Shown: in pieces, positions 20,751 through 28,636 of the stretch
Numbering within the stretch: position 1 is the first letter of the stretch
How the letters are laid out: every line of letters starts with the position of its first letter
Source of the DNA: Bradyrhizobium pachyrhizi
GTDB taxonomy: Bacteria; Pseudomonadota; Alphaproteobacteria; Rhizobiales; Xanthobacteraceae
Reading direction: 5' to 3'
Assembly: GCF_001189245.1 (NCBI RefSeq)
Contig: NZ_LFIQ01000084.1
Coordinates: 104,046 to 144,203, forward strand
DNA length: 40,158 bases
Translations under genes and position numbers: made by a program
Notes under the pieces: model-generated
Database searches by the model: none
Seen by the model: only the letters and a program-made list of their open reading frames with translations
Told to the model about the DNA's origin: nothing

Positions 20751-21788
20751 TTAGATCCAGCCTTGCAGCTCGCGCAGCACGAGCTGGCGGATCACGTCCA
20801 TGCCGCCGTCGCTGTCGTTGAGGCAGGGGATCGCCGCGAACTGCTCGCCGCCATTGTGCCGGAAGATCTCGGCATTCTCCTGCGCGATCTCCTCCAGCGT
20901 CTCCAGGCAATCGGCGGAGAAGCCGGGCGTGACCACGGCAATGCGCCGCACGCCGTCCCTGGCCAGCTTCTCGACCGTCTTGTCGGTATAGGGCTGCAGC
21001 CACTCGGCCTTGCCGAAGCGCGACTGGAAGGTGAGGATCAGCCCGTTGGCATCGAGCCCGAGCCGCTTGCGCAGCGCGTTGGTCGTGGCGATGCATTGCG
21101 CCTGATACGGATCGCCTTTGTCGACGTATTCCTTCGGCATGCCGTGGAATGACGCGACGATGATCTCGGGCTGGAACGGCAATGTCGCAAGATGCGCATT
21201 GATCGAGACCGCGAGCGCCTCGATGTAGTCGGGATCGTCGTAGTAGGGCGGCGTCACCCGAAGGATCGGCTGCGCGCGCATGCCGGCCAGCACGCGAAAC
21301 GCCTCGTCGCAGACCGTCGCCGACGTCGCGGCGGAATATTGCGGATAGAGCGGCACCACCAGCAGCCGGCCGCAGCCCTGCGCCGCCAGCGCCTCGATGC
21401 GCTCCTTGATCGAGGGGTTGCCGTAGCGCATCGCCCAGTCGACCACGACGTGATCGTGATCGGCGATCGCTTCCGCCAGCTTGTCGGCCTGCGAGCGCGT
21501 GATGGTCTTCAGCGGCGACTCGTTCTTCTCGGTGTTCCAGATCTTCAGATAGTCGCGCGCCTTGCGGGCCGGCCGGACGCGGAGGATGATGCCGTTGAGG
21601 ATCAGCTTCCAGAGCAGGCCTTGATCCTCGATCACCCGCGGATCGGACAGAAACTCCTTGAGATAGACCCGCACGCCGGCGGCATCGGCCGTATCGGGCG
21701 TGCCGAGATTGACCAGCAGCACGCCGACGCGTTCCGGCTTCGGCGCCGCGGCAGGCTTCGCGCTCTCGAAGGGGATCACCGTGCTCAT
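20751..21788 (-). CDS. hemH: Ferrochelatase
   Basis: A 345-residue enzyme that inserts ferrous iron into protoporphyrin IX, the last step of heme synthesis. The conserved blocks are present: VGVLLVNLGTPDTADAAGVRVYLKEFLSDPRVI at residues 21-53, VVPLYPQYSAAT, the catalytic-His motif SFHGMP at about residue 215, FQSRFGKAEWLQPYT and PGFSADCLETLEEI (the Glu acid). There is no transmembrane tail; the length is typical of proteobacteria. The gene runs opposite to MAPEG upstream, with 114 bp between starts. I see no clear iron-control element (TTTAGAA or similar) in that gap. At the 3' end the last codons and stop are tandemly duplicated at 20736-20765, the second copy being untranslated. Confidence 0.97.
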   Translation of the reverse strand: MSTVIPFESAKPAAAPKPERVGVLLVNLGTPDTADAAGVRVYLKEFLSDPRVIEDQGLLWKLILNGIILRVRPARKARDYLKIWNTEKNESPLKTITRSQADKLAEAIADHDHVVVDWAMRYGNPSIKERIEALAAQGCGRLLVVPLYPQYSAATSATVCDEAFRVLAGMRAQPILRVTPPYYDDPDYIEALAVSINAHLATLPFQPEIIVASFHGMPKEYVDKGDPYQAQCIATTNALRKRLGLDANGLILTFQSRFGKAEWLQPYTDKTVEKLARDGVRRIAVVTPGFSADCLETLEEIAQENAEIFRHNGGEQFAAIPCLNDSDGGMDVIRQLVLRELQGWI

Positions 21789-21902
21789 GATGGCCTTGCG
21801 CTTGATATCCTTCGCCTGGGGGCTTTGGGCTTCGCGCGTTGCTCCAACCTTGTCAAGCCGAGTGCGGGTTGGCTACGTTCCCGTGCGGAATAAGGGGGAA
21901 CC

Positions 21903-22301
21903 ATGACGATCGCCGAATGGTGCGTCTTCGGGACGCTGATGCTCTCGCTGCTGACGATCGTGTCGGTGAAGTGGGCCGGCTTCCGCAGCTTCGACAATGC
22001 CAGGCCGCGCGATCCCGACTTTTACGACGATCCGATCCGCTCGCGGGCGCTCGGCGCGCACCAGAACGGCATCGAGGCCTTCCCGTTCTTCGCCTTCGCC
22101 GTGCTGCTCGCCGAATTCCGCGTCGGCCCGCTGCGGCTGATCGACGAGCTCGCGGTGCTGTTCCTGATCGTGCGGATCGCCTACGTCTTCACCTATATCG
22201 GCAACCGCCCGACGCTGCGCTCGATCCTCTGGAGCATCGGTTTCGCGATCAACATCGCGATCTTCCTGCTGCCGTCGATCAGGGGCTATCTGACGAGTTG
22301 A
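21903..22301 (+). CDS. MAPEG-family membrane protein
   Basis: A 132-residue four-helix membrane protein of the MAPEG family (eicosanoid/glutathione metabolism, microsomal GST-like). The family's signature is RALGAHQNGIEAFPFFAFAVLLAE at about residues 50-73, with the conserved Asn-Gly-Glu that contacts glutathione in relatives. A second conserved patch is VRIAYVFTYIGNRPTLRS at about residue 92. Bacterial members are uncharacterised and may carry glutathione transferase activity. The start is ATG at 21903 with GGGGGAA 5 bp before it. It is divergent from hemH and is followed by a long dispersed repeat. Confidence 0.9.
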   Translation: MTIAEWCVFGTLMLSLLTIVSVKWAGFRSFDNARPRDPDFYDDPIRSRALGAHQNGIEAFPFFAFAVLLAEFRVGPLRLIDELAVLFLIVRIAYVFTYIGNRPTLRSILWSIGFAINIAIFLLPSIRGYLTS

Positions 22302-22311
22302 GCCAGTTTCT

Positions 22312-22466
22312 TCCCCCTCTCCCCGTTCTTACGCCGTTCTTACGGGGAGAGGGCTGGGGTGAGGGGCCGTCTCCGCAAATTCGATTGAAGGCAGCGTGCG
22401 GAGACCCCCTCACCCGAAATTTGCGCACGCGAATTTCGACCTCTCCCCGCAAGCGGGGAGAGGTGA
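22312..22466. repeat. Dispersed CCCTCTCCCC-type palindromic repeat
   Basis: The left arm reads CCCCCTCTCCCCG and the right arm CGGGGAGAGGTGA, with further inverted hairpins inside (GGGCTGGGGTGAGGGG opposite CCCCTCACCC). The left arm contains a small internal duplication of CGTTCTTACG. It lies between the convergent MAPEG and NicO genes. Confidence 0.75.
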
Positions 22467-22468
22467 CT

Positions 22469-23575
22469 TCAAAGGCACGTCGCCCGTTCGGCCGCGACGT
22501 AGCCGAACAGCAGCCCGAGCCCGAACAGCAGCACGAGGCCAGCGGCAGCGAATTCCAGGCCGCGCATGATGACCATGCCGCCGCCGTCGCGCGCCGCGCT
22601 CAGCCGCTCGGCCACGCCGCGCGCCGACACCGCGACCAGCGCGATCGCCGCCACCGTGATGGCGGTGCCGAGCCCCATCACGAAGGTCGCGGCAATGCCG
22701 GCCCAGAACAGGCCCTGCGCCAGTGCGAACACCAGCACCAGGATCGCGCCCGAGCAGGGCCGGATCCCGACCGTAAGGATCGCACCTAAGCCGCGCCGCC
22801 AGCCACCAGGACCGGCAAGCTCGGCCGGCGTCGGCCCGTGCGAATGGCCGCAATGCTCGTCATGGACGTGCTGCGCGTCATGCCCGTGATCGTGGCCATG
22901 GTCATGATGATGCTCGTGATCGTCATGCGCGTGACGATGATGGTGATCATGGCCGTGATCACGGTGGTCGTGATCGTGCTGATGCGCGCCGGCCATCGCC
23001 AGCGCCGGGCGCGGCATCTGCAGCGCGCGGAAGAAGCCGCCGCCCTTGACCCACACCAGTCGGGCGCCGAACGCCGCGATCAGCGCGTAGCTTGCGATCT
23101 CGATCGCCTTCTCCGCCCCGCACATGGTCTTCGCGGTCGCGTTGAGCAGCCAGGCACAGATGCCCACGATGAGAACGGCGACCACCGACTGCATCAGCGC
23201 CGAGGCGAACGACAGCACGATGCCGCGCCGCGCGGTCTCGCGGTTGGCGACCATGTAGGAGGAAATCACCGCCTTGCCGTGGCCGGGGCCGGCGGCATGG
23301 AAAATCCCGTAAGCAAAGGAGATCGCGAGCAGCGTCCAGACCGCCGAGCCGTCGGATTTCGCGGCACGGATGGTCTGGGAGATCTCGCGGTAAAACTCCG
23401 ACTGCTTCGCCAGCAGCCAGCCGACCAGCCCGCCCTGCGGCTCTGCCGCGCGCGGCGCACCGAACGGATTTTGCGCCAGCAACGCATGAACGGCGCCGTC
23501 GAGCAGCGCAAAGACCGCCAGCACGGCGGCGGATACGGCGAGGCCGCGCATCACGCGGGAGGCGATCGGCGTCAT
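22469..23575 (-). CDS. NicO-type nickel/cobalt transporter with His-rich loop
   Basis: A 368-residue inner-membrane protein of the NicO/RcnA family. It has six or so spans: GYIGIFHAAGPGHGKAVISSYM-type motif in span 2 (here FAYGIFHAAGPGHGKAVISSYMV) with its conserved His-x3-Gly-Pro-Gly-His-Gly-Lys, and TVGIRPCSGAILVLVFALAQ in the C-terminal half. A cytoplasmic or periplasmic loop at about residues 195-245 is half histidine (DHDHRDHGHDHHHRHAHDD and continuing), as in metal-efflux members. These features indicate divalent-metal transport, most likely Ni/Co or Zn export. The start is ATG at 23575, overlapping the TGA of the DUF1007 gene by ATGA. The metal is not certain. Confidence 0.9.
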   Translation of the reverse strand: MTPIASRVMRGLAVSAAVLAVFALLDGAVHALLAQNPFGAPRAAEPQGGLVGWLLAKQSEFYREISQTIRAAKSDGSAVWTLLAISFAYGIFHAAGPGHGKAVISSYMVANRETARRGIVLSFASALMQSVVAVLIVGICAWLLNATAKTMCGAEKAIEIASYALIAAFGARLVWVKGGGFFRALQMPRPALAMAGAHQHDHDHRDHGHDHHHRHAHDDHEHHHDHGHDHGHDAQHVHDEHCGHSHGPTPAELAGPGGWRRGLGAILTVGIRPCSGAILVLVFALAQGLFWAGIAATFVMGLGTAITVAAIALVAVSARGVAERLSAARDGGGMVIMRGLEFAAAGLVLLFGLGLLFGYVAAERATCL

Positions 23576-24222
23576 GGGCACTCCACCGAGACCTTGTTGG
23601 CGAACATCATGCCGAAATTGCCGTTGCCGCCGTCGAGAAAGGTTTGCTCGCCGAGCTTCTGCGCGGCGGCGGTGCCGTCACTATTCGGCCGTTCGAACTG
23701 CATCTTGCAGTTCGCCGCGGCGCCGACCAGCTTGACCGGCTCCTTCTCGGTATACTGGAAGTCGATGAAATAGGTCGGGTCGAACACTTCGAGCGAGAGC
23801 TGCCTGGCCTTGAACGGCGTCTTCACCGGCAAGGTGAAGTGCAGCGTCAGCGCCGAATCCTTGTATTCGAGGAAATAGTCGACCGGCTCGGTGAACTTCT
23901 GCTTCTTGCCGTCGCCCTTGGCGAAGGTGAAGTAGGCGTATTCCTTCAGCGACTCGACATTGGTCTGCGCCAGCGGCGCCAGCTCCTCGCGGCTGTAGGC
24001 GCCCTTCACCTTGGTCTCGATGCCTTGCAGCGCGTAGGTCGAGAACATGTCATCAAACGTCCAGGCGTGGCGGACTCCGGTGATGGTGCCGTCGGGCGCG
24101 TAGATCAGCTCGCTCTTGGCAACGATCCAGACATGCGGATGGGCCTCGGCGGCCGCCGTGCAGAGCACGACGGACACCGCAAGCACGAGCCAGCCGATCA
24201 GCCGATTCAATGACGGCCGCAC
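23572..24222 (-). CDS. DUF1007-family periplasmic protein
   Basis: A 216-residue secreted protein of DUF1007. It has a signal peptide (LNRLIGWLVLAVSVVLCTAAAEA) and then the mature start HPHVWIVAKSELIYAPDGTITGVRHAWTFDDMFSTYAL, in which the N-terminal His-Pro-His is the likely metal site. The rest is beta-rich. DUF1007 proteins are almost always encoded beside NicO transporters, as here (ATGA overlap), and are thought to hand the metal to, or take it from, that protein. The start is GTG at 24222, one base after the M3 peptidase stop codon; a TTG at 24210 is a fair alternative, as both have a GAGG site. Longer in-frame readings to 24390 overlap the peptidase and look spurious. Confidence 0.9.
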   Translation of the reverse strand: MRPSLNRLIGWLVLAVSVVLCTAAAEAHPHVWIVAKSELIYAPDGTITGVRHAWTFDDMFSTYALQGIETKVKGAYSREELAPLAQTNVESLKEYAYFTFAKGDGKKQKFTEPVDYFLEYKDSALTLHFTLPVKTPFKARQLSLEVFDPTYFIDFQYTEKEPVKLVGAAANCKMQFERPNSDGTAAAQKLGEQTFLDGGNGNFGMMFANKVSVECP

Positions 24223-24223
24223 C

Positions 24224-26299
24224 TCAGGCCGCCTCAGGCGTTTCGAGCAGGCCACGGCGGCGCAGCAGCGCGTCCGGCTCGGGCTCGCGGCCGCGGAAGG
24301 CGACATAGGCCTCCTCCGGATCGCGCGAGCCGCCCGACGAATAGATGTCGTCATGCAGCCGCTTGGCGGTCGCGGGATCGAAGATGTCACCGGCCTCCTC
24401 GAAGGCGCCGAACGCGTCGGCGTCCATCACCTCCGACCACATGTAGCTGTAATAGCCCGACGCATAATGGTCGCCGGAGAAGATATGGCCGAACTGGGTC
24501 GGCCGGTGCCGCAGCGATATCTCGGCGGGCATGCCGATCTTCTCCAGCTCCTTCTGTTCGAAGGCGCGGACGTCCCAGCTCGCCGCCGCCGGCTGGGTGT
24601 GGAATTCGAGGTCGACCAGCGCCGAGGAGACGAACTCCACGGTAGCGAAGCCCTGGTTGAACTTGCGCGCGGCAAGGAAGCGCGTGAGCAGGTCATCCGG
24701 CAGCGCCTCGCCGGTCTGGTAGTGGCGGGCGAAGCGCTGCAGCACCTCGGGCCGCTCCTGCCAGTGCTCGTAGAGCTGCGAGGGCAGCTCGACGAAGTCG
24801 GTGAACACGCTGGTTCCGGACAGCGACGGATAGGTCACGTTGGACAGCATGCCGTGCAGGCCATGGCCGAACTCGTGGAACAGGGTCCGCGCGTCGTCGG
24901 GCGACAGCAGCGACGGCGCGCCGTCGGCGCCCTTGGCGAAGTTGCATACATTGATGACCAGCGGCGCGACGCCGCCGTCAAGCTTCTGCTGGTCGCGCAG
25001 CGAGGTCATCCAGGCGCCGGAGCGCTTCGAGGGCCGCGCGAAGTAGTCGCCGTAGAACAGTGCCTTGTGCTGGCCGTCGCGGCCCTTGACCTCCCAGACC
25101 CGGACGTCCGGATGCCACACCGGAATATCCTTGCGCTCCTCGAAGGTGACGCCGAACAGACGGGTAGCGCAGTCGAACGCGGCCTCGATCATGTGGTCGA
25201 GCACCAGATAGGGCTTGATCGCGGAATCGTCGAAATTGGCGCGACGCTGGCGCAGCTTTTCGGCGTAGTAGCGCCAGTCCCAGGACGCGAGGGCGAAATT
25301 GCCGCCCTCCTCCGCGATCAGTGCCTGCAGCGCGTCGCGGTCGGCGAGCGCCCGCGCCCGTGCCGGCTTCCAGACCCGTTCCAAGAGGCCGCGCACCGCC
25401 TCCGGCGTCTTCGCCATGGAATCCTCGAGGCGGTAGGCGGCGTAGGTCGGGAAGCCCAGGATCTTCGCGGTCTCCTCGCGGAGCCTGAGGATCTCCACGA
25501 TGGTCGCGTTGTTGTCGTTGGCGTTGCCGTTGTCGCCGCGGGCCGTGAAGGCCTTGTAGACCTTCTCGCGCAGGTCGCGCCGCGACGAGTTCTGCAGGAA
25601 CGGCTCGACCGAGGAGCGCGACAGCGTCACGATCGCCTTGCCGGGCATGCCGCGCTCTTCCGCCGCAGCCTTGGCAGCCGCCACAAATGTGTCGGAGAGG
25701 CCGGCGCGGTCGTCCTCGCCGAGCTCCATGGACCACTCCTGCTCGTCGCCGAGCAGATGGTGGCTGAACGAGGTGCCGAGATGGGCGAGACGCTCGTTGA
25801 TCTCGGCCATGCGGGCCTTCGCCACATCGTCGAGGCCGGCGCCGGAGCGGCGGAAGCGGGTGTAGGTGCGCTCCAGCAGCCGCATTTGCTCGCCGGTCAG
25901 GCCGAGGGAGGCGCGCTTCTCGTGCAGCATGGCGATGCGGCCAAACAGCACAGCGTTCATCATGATCGGATTCCAGTGCCGCGCCATCCGGGGCGACACC
26001 TCCTTGTCGATCTCCAGGATCGCCGGGCTCGAATGCGCCGAGACCAGGTCGTAGAACACCGCCGAGACCTTCGACAGCAGCTTGCCGGAGCGCTCCAGCG
26101 CGGTGATGGTGTTGTCGAAGTCGGGCAGCGACGGATCATGGGTGATCGCAGCCACTTCCGCGGAATGATCGGCGAAGGCCTGCTCGAAGGCGGGCAGGAA
26201 ATGCTCCGGCTTGATCTCGGCGAAGGGCGGCGTCTCGAGCGGCGTCTGCCATGCCTTCAGAAGGGGGTTGGCGTGAGCGTCTGCGCTGGTTCCTGACAT
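24224..26299 (-). CDS. M3-family peptidyl-dipeptidase/oligopeptidase
   Basis: A 691-residue zinc metallopeptidase of the thimet oligopeptidase family (Dcp/PrlC type). HEFGHGLH gives the zinc ligands His475 and His479 with the catalytic Glu476; the third ligand is in FTDFVELPSQ about 25 residues on. The N-terminal lid is helical, and FTARGDNGNANDNNATIVEILRLREETAKILGF and HYASGYYSYMWSEVMDADAFGAF are conserved M3 blocks. There is no signal peptide, so it is a cytosolic enzyme trimming short peptides. It is the first gene of an operon with DUF1007 and NicO, the next start lying 1 bp past its stop. Whether it is PrlC- or Dcp-like cannot be settled by eye. Confidence 0.95.
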   Translation of the reverse strand: MSGTSADAHANPLLKAWQTPLETPPFAEIKPEHFLPAFEQAFADHSAEVAAITHDPSLPDFDNTITALERSGKLLSKVSAVFYDLVSAHSSPAILEIDKEVSPRMARHWNPIMMNAVLFGRIAMLHEKRASLGLTGEQMRLLERTYTRFRRSGAGLDDVAKARMAEINERLAHLGTSFSHHLLGDEQEWSMELGEDDRAGLSDTFVAAAKAAAEERGMPGKAIVTLSRSSVEPFLQNSSRRDLREKVYKAFTARGDNGNANDNNATIVEILRLREETAKILGFPTYAAYRLEDSMAKTPEAVRGLLERVWKPARARALADRDALQALIAEEGGNFALASWDWRYYAEKLRQRRANFDDSAIKPYLVLDHMIEAAFDCATRLFGVTFEERKDIPVWHPDVRVWEVKGRDGQHKALFYGDYFARPSKRSGAWMTSLRDQQKLDGGVAPLVINVCNFAKGADGAPSLLSPDDARTLFHEFGHGLHGMLSNVTYPSLSGTSVFTDFVELPSQLYEHWQERPEVLQRFARHYQTGEALPDDLLTRFLAARKFNQGFATVEFVSSALVDLEFHTQPAAASWDVRAFEQKELEKIGMPAEISLRHRPTQFGHIFSGDHYASGYYSYMWSEVMDADAFGAFEEAGDIFDPATAKRLHDDIYSSGGSRDPEEAYVAFRGREPEPDALLRRRGLLETPEAA

Positions 26300-26429
26300 C
26301 GAATGTCCCGTTTTTCGCCTTGAAAATGCTGCCCAATCTATATCACGCGATACGGCATTTTTGGGCCTTTTGCGCTTGATAGATGGGCACTTTTCGGAGA
26401 GATTGCGCCCCCTGAACAGGACCTATTCC

Positions 26430-26690
26430 ATGACCATGCAGCCCTCCACCTCAGGCAACCGCACCATCGCCTGGCCGAGCGTCATCACCGTGATCTCGGC
26501 GGCGATCCTGATCGGCGCGGAAGTGTTCGGCGCGGCGTTCGCCGGCGGCTGGGCGCTCGCGATCCTGCTCGGGCTCGACGACGTCGCCGCGCACATCCTG
26601 CAGGCGGTGCTGTTCGGCATCGGCGTCCTGATCATGATCGCCTTCATCCGCGCAGCTCAACGCGTCGAGCCGTTCACGCGTCGCGCGTGA
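26430..26690 (+). CDS. Small two-span membrane protein
   Basis: An 86-residue protein of unknown function. It has two hydrophobic segments, SVITVISAAILIGAEVFGAAFAGGWALAILLG and AAHILQAVLFGIGVLIMIAFI, with a short acidic connection (LGLDDVA) and basic ends. I chose the ATG at 26430 (MTMQPSTSGN) because the frame upstream reads as untypical sequence; the ribosome site is weak. It is divergent from the M3 peptidase gene and stands 674 bp before the ornithine decarboxylase start. No motif suggests a function. Confidence 0.8.
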   Translation: MTMQPSTSGNRTIAWPSVITVISAAILIGAEVFGAAFAGGWALAILLGLDDVAAHILQAVLFGIGVLIMIAFIRAAQRVEPFTRRA

Positions 26691-26850
26691 GCTTGAGCGA
26701 TTCAAGAAAGCACTGCGGCACAAGGCCAAAACGCACACACGCTTCGTTAGTCATTCTTAACAGCCGTTCATCCTCAGCGCGTCCGACGCGTGCTCCGCGC
26801 GACATCGCAAGCACGCGTTAGGGAAATTTGTCGCTATCGCAAAAAAATTC

Positions 26851-26879
26851 TTGCGCCACGAAGTCAAAAGACTTATTTC
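26851..26879 (+). promoter_or_regulatory. Candidate promoter of the speF-type leader
   Basis: TTGCGC (26851-26856) and TATTTC (26874-26879) are spaced by 17 bp in an AT-richer patch. A transcript starting near 26887 would give a leader of about 475 nt before the decarboxylase start. This is inferred from spacing only. Confidence 0.3.
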
Positions 26880-26887
26880 CTGCCTTG

Positions 26888-27363
26888 CCCAATTTCGCAC
26901 GTGCCTGTGGTCGTGTGTCAGTCGGTAGGTATCCGGACAAGAGGCCGGACAGCCGCCAAGGGGTGGAAGAACCGAGGGTCGCTTACGTCCATCAGGACAC
27001 GAGGCGGCCAGCATCTCTCTCCAGGGATGCCGCGTTGAAGGTCTCACCACTCTTTGCAACCGTGACTGGCAGCCGGAGGCGAACCGGCGCACCCCGCTCT
27101 CAACGGGGGACGCGACTTAAAGCAACGACGGATCGGGCTTTTTTGGTCTCTACCGGCGGTCCAACGCCGGCCCGGGCTACTGAAAAGGCTTGTCCTTCAT
27201 TGCCAGGTGATCGGGCGGGAAACTCTCCCAACCAATCCACGGCAGCACAGTCTGGTTTGAGTCTCTTGGCCTCAACGCGCCTCCATCGCGCGATGTGGCC
27301 GAAGCGCTCTCACCCGACGTCACGTTGATGCGGATCCCGTCGCTGGGGCCGTTGGAGAGTGCC
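26888..27363 (+). ncRNA. speF-type leader RNA upstream of ornithine decarboxylase
   Basis: A 470-nt gene-free stretch directly ahead of the decarboxylase gene. Its core has a CCCCG/CGGGG hairpin (27092-27096 with 27104-27108) flanked by GGCGCACC and GGACGCGACTTAAAGCAA, which I recognise as the conserved core of the speF motif, an alphaproteobacterial structured RNA found upstream of ornithine decarboxylase genes. A GATCGGGCTTTTTTGG segment (27131-27146) follows and may act in termination or anti-termination. The leader ends with GGAGAG six bases before the start codon. The motif's ligand has been uncertain; polyamine or ornithine control is expected. Exact 5' end inferred. Confidence 0.7.
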
Positions 27364-28506
27364 ATGACTGAACGTATCCAGGAATTCCTGCGCAACCGCC
27401 GTCAGGATGGTCTCGACACCGAGCCGTGCCTCGTCGTCGACCTCGAAGTCGTGCGCGACAACTACCAGACCTTCGCGAAGGCGCTGCCGGACAGCCGCGT
27501 GTTCTACGCGGTGAAGGCCAATCCTGCGCCCGAAGTGCTGTCGCTGCTGGCCTCGCTCGGCTCCTGCTTCGACACCGCGACCGTCGCGGAGATCGAGATG
27601 GCGCTGGCCGCCGGTGCGACGCCGGACCGCATCTCCTATGGTAACACGATCAAGAAGGAGCGCGACATCGCGCGTGCCTTCGCACTCGGCATTCGCCTGT
27701 TCGCGGTCGACTGTGCCGCCGAGGTCAAGAAGGTCGCTCGTGCCGCCCCCGGCGCCAAGGTGTTCTGCCGAATCCTCTATGACTGCGCCGGCGCCGAGTG
27801 GCCGCTGTCGCGCAAGTTCGGCTGCGACCCGGAGATGGCGGTCGAGGTGCTCGACCTCGCCAAGCGCCTGGGTCTGGAGCCGTGCGGCATCTCGTTCCAT
27901 GTCGGCTCGCAGCAGCGCAAGGTGAAGGCATGGGACCGCGCGCTCGCGATGGCGTCGACCGTGTTCCGTGACTGCGCCGAGCGCGGGATCAACCTCACCA
28001 TGGTCAACATGGGCGGCGGCTTCCCGACCAAGTACCTCAAGGACGTTCCGCCGGTCCTGCAATATGGCCGGTCGATCTTCCGCGCGCTGCGCAAGCATTT
28101 CGGCAACCAGATCCCGGAGACGATCATCGAGCCGGGCCGCGGCATGGTCGGCAATGCCGGAATCATCGAGACCGAAGTCGTTCTGATCTCGAAGAAGAGC
28201 GACGAGGACGAGGTGCGCTGGGTTTATCTCGACATCGGCAAGTTCGGCGGTCTCGCCGAGACGATGGACGAGTCGATCCGCTACGCCATCCGCACCCCGC
28301 ATGACGGGGCGGACATGACGCCGTGCGTGCTCGCGGGCCCGACCTGCGACAGCGCCGACGTGCTGTACGAGAAGCTGCCGTATCCGCTTCCGGTGACGCT
28401 CGAGATCGGCGACAAGCTGCTGATCGAAGGCACCGGCGCCTATACGTCGACCTACTCGTCGGTGGCGTTCAACGGCATTCCGCCGCTGAAGACCTACCAC
28501 ATCTGA
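27364..28506 (+). CDS. Ornithine/lysine decarboxylase (fold-type III PLP enzyme)
   Basis: A 380-residue decarboxylase of the alanine racemase-fold (eukaryotic-ODC-like) family. Lys51 in VFYAVKANP forms the PLP Schiff base. GISFHVGSQ and MVNMGGGFPTKY are the phosphate-binding strands, EPGRGMVGNAG the conserved Glu/Arg block, and GPTCDSADVL holds the catalytic Cys and Asp of the other subunit. It makes putrescine from ornithine, or cadaverine from lysine, in the cytosol. The ATG at 27364 has GGAGAG just before it. The speF-type leader upstream suggests control by polyamine level. A homospermidine synthase lies 1.45 kb downstream in the same direction and would use putrescine. Confidence 0.93.
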   Translation: MTERIQEFLRNRRQDGLDTEPCLVVDLEVVRDNYQTFAKALPDSRVFYAVKANPAPEVLSLLASLGSCFDTATVAEIEMALAAGATPDRISYGNTIKKERDIARAFALGIRLFAVDCAAEVKKVARAAPGAKVFCRILYDCAGAEWPLSRKFGCDPEMAVEVLDLAKRLGLEPCGISFHVGSQQRKVKAWDRALAMASTVFRDCAERGINLTMVNMGGGFPTKYLKDVPPVLQYGRSIFRALRKHFGNQIPETIIEPGRGMVGNAGIIETEVVLISKKSDEDEVRWVYLDIGKFGGLAETMDESIRYAIRTPHDGADMTPCVLAGPTCDSADVLYEKLPYPLPVTLEIGDKLLIEGTGAYTSTYSSVAFNGIPPLKTYHI

Positions 28507-28535
28507 CTCGCCTCCTTTTCGAGGCCCGATAAACC

Positions 28536-28575
28536 GGGAGCCGGCCCCGCCGGCTCCTCCCCGATCATTTTTGAT
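28536..28575 (+). terminator. Terminator after ornithine decarboxylase
   Basis: GGAGCCGG (28537-28544) and CCGGCTCC (28550-28557) form a perfect 8-bp stem with a CCCCG loop, 30 bp past the stop. A T-rich tract (ATTTTTGATTTT) follows about 10 bp later, so it is a moderately good intrinsic terminator. Confidence 0.6.
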
Positions 28576-28636
28576 TTTCCTGAACGACGCTTGCCGCGGC
28601 GTACGACATGCCGTTGCAAGCGGGGACTGACGTGCC

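Noticed and set aside
22838..23773. Val/Met-rich plus-strand frame that looks like a membrane protein
   Set aside because: The Val-Met-Ile run is the complement of the His-Asp codons of the NicO loop. The same artefact occurs opposite the CobW His-rich linker (34747-35748).
24116..26296. A 726-codon open frame on the plus strand opposite the M3 peptidase
   Set aside because: It is antisense to an enzyme with an intact HEFGH site. The sequence is a codon-bias shadow with no recognisable motif.
26361..26429. Upstream extension of the 86-residue membrane protein
   Set aside because: The extra residues have a charged, untypical sequence, and the frame's upstream start has no ribosome site, so the ATG at 26430 was kept.
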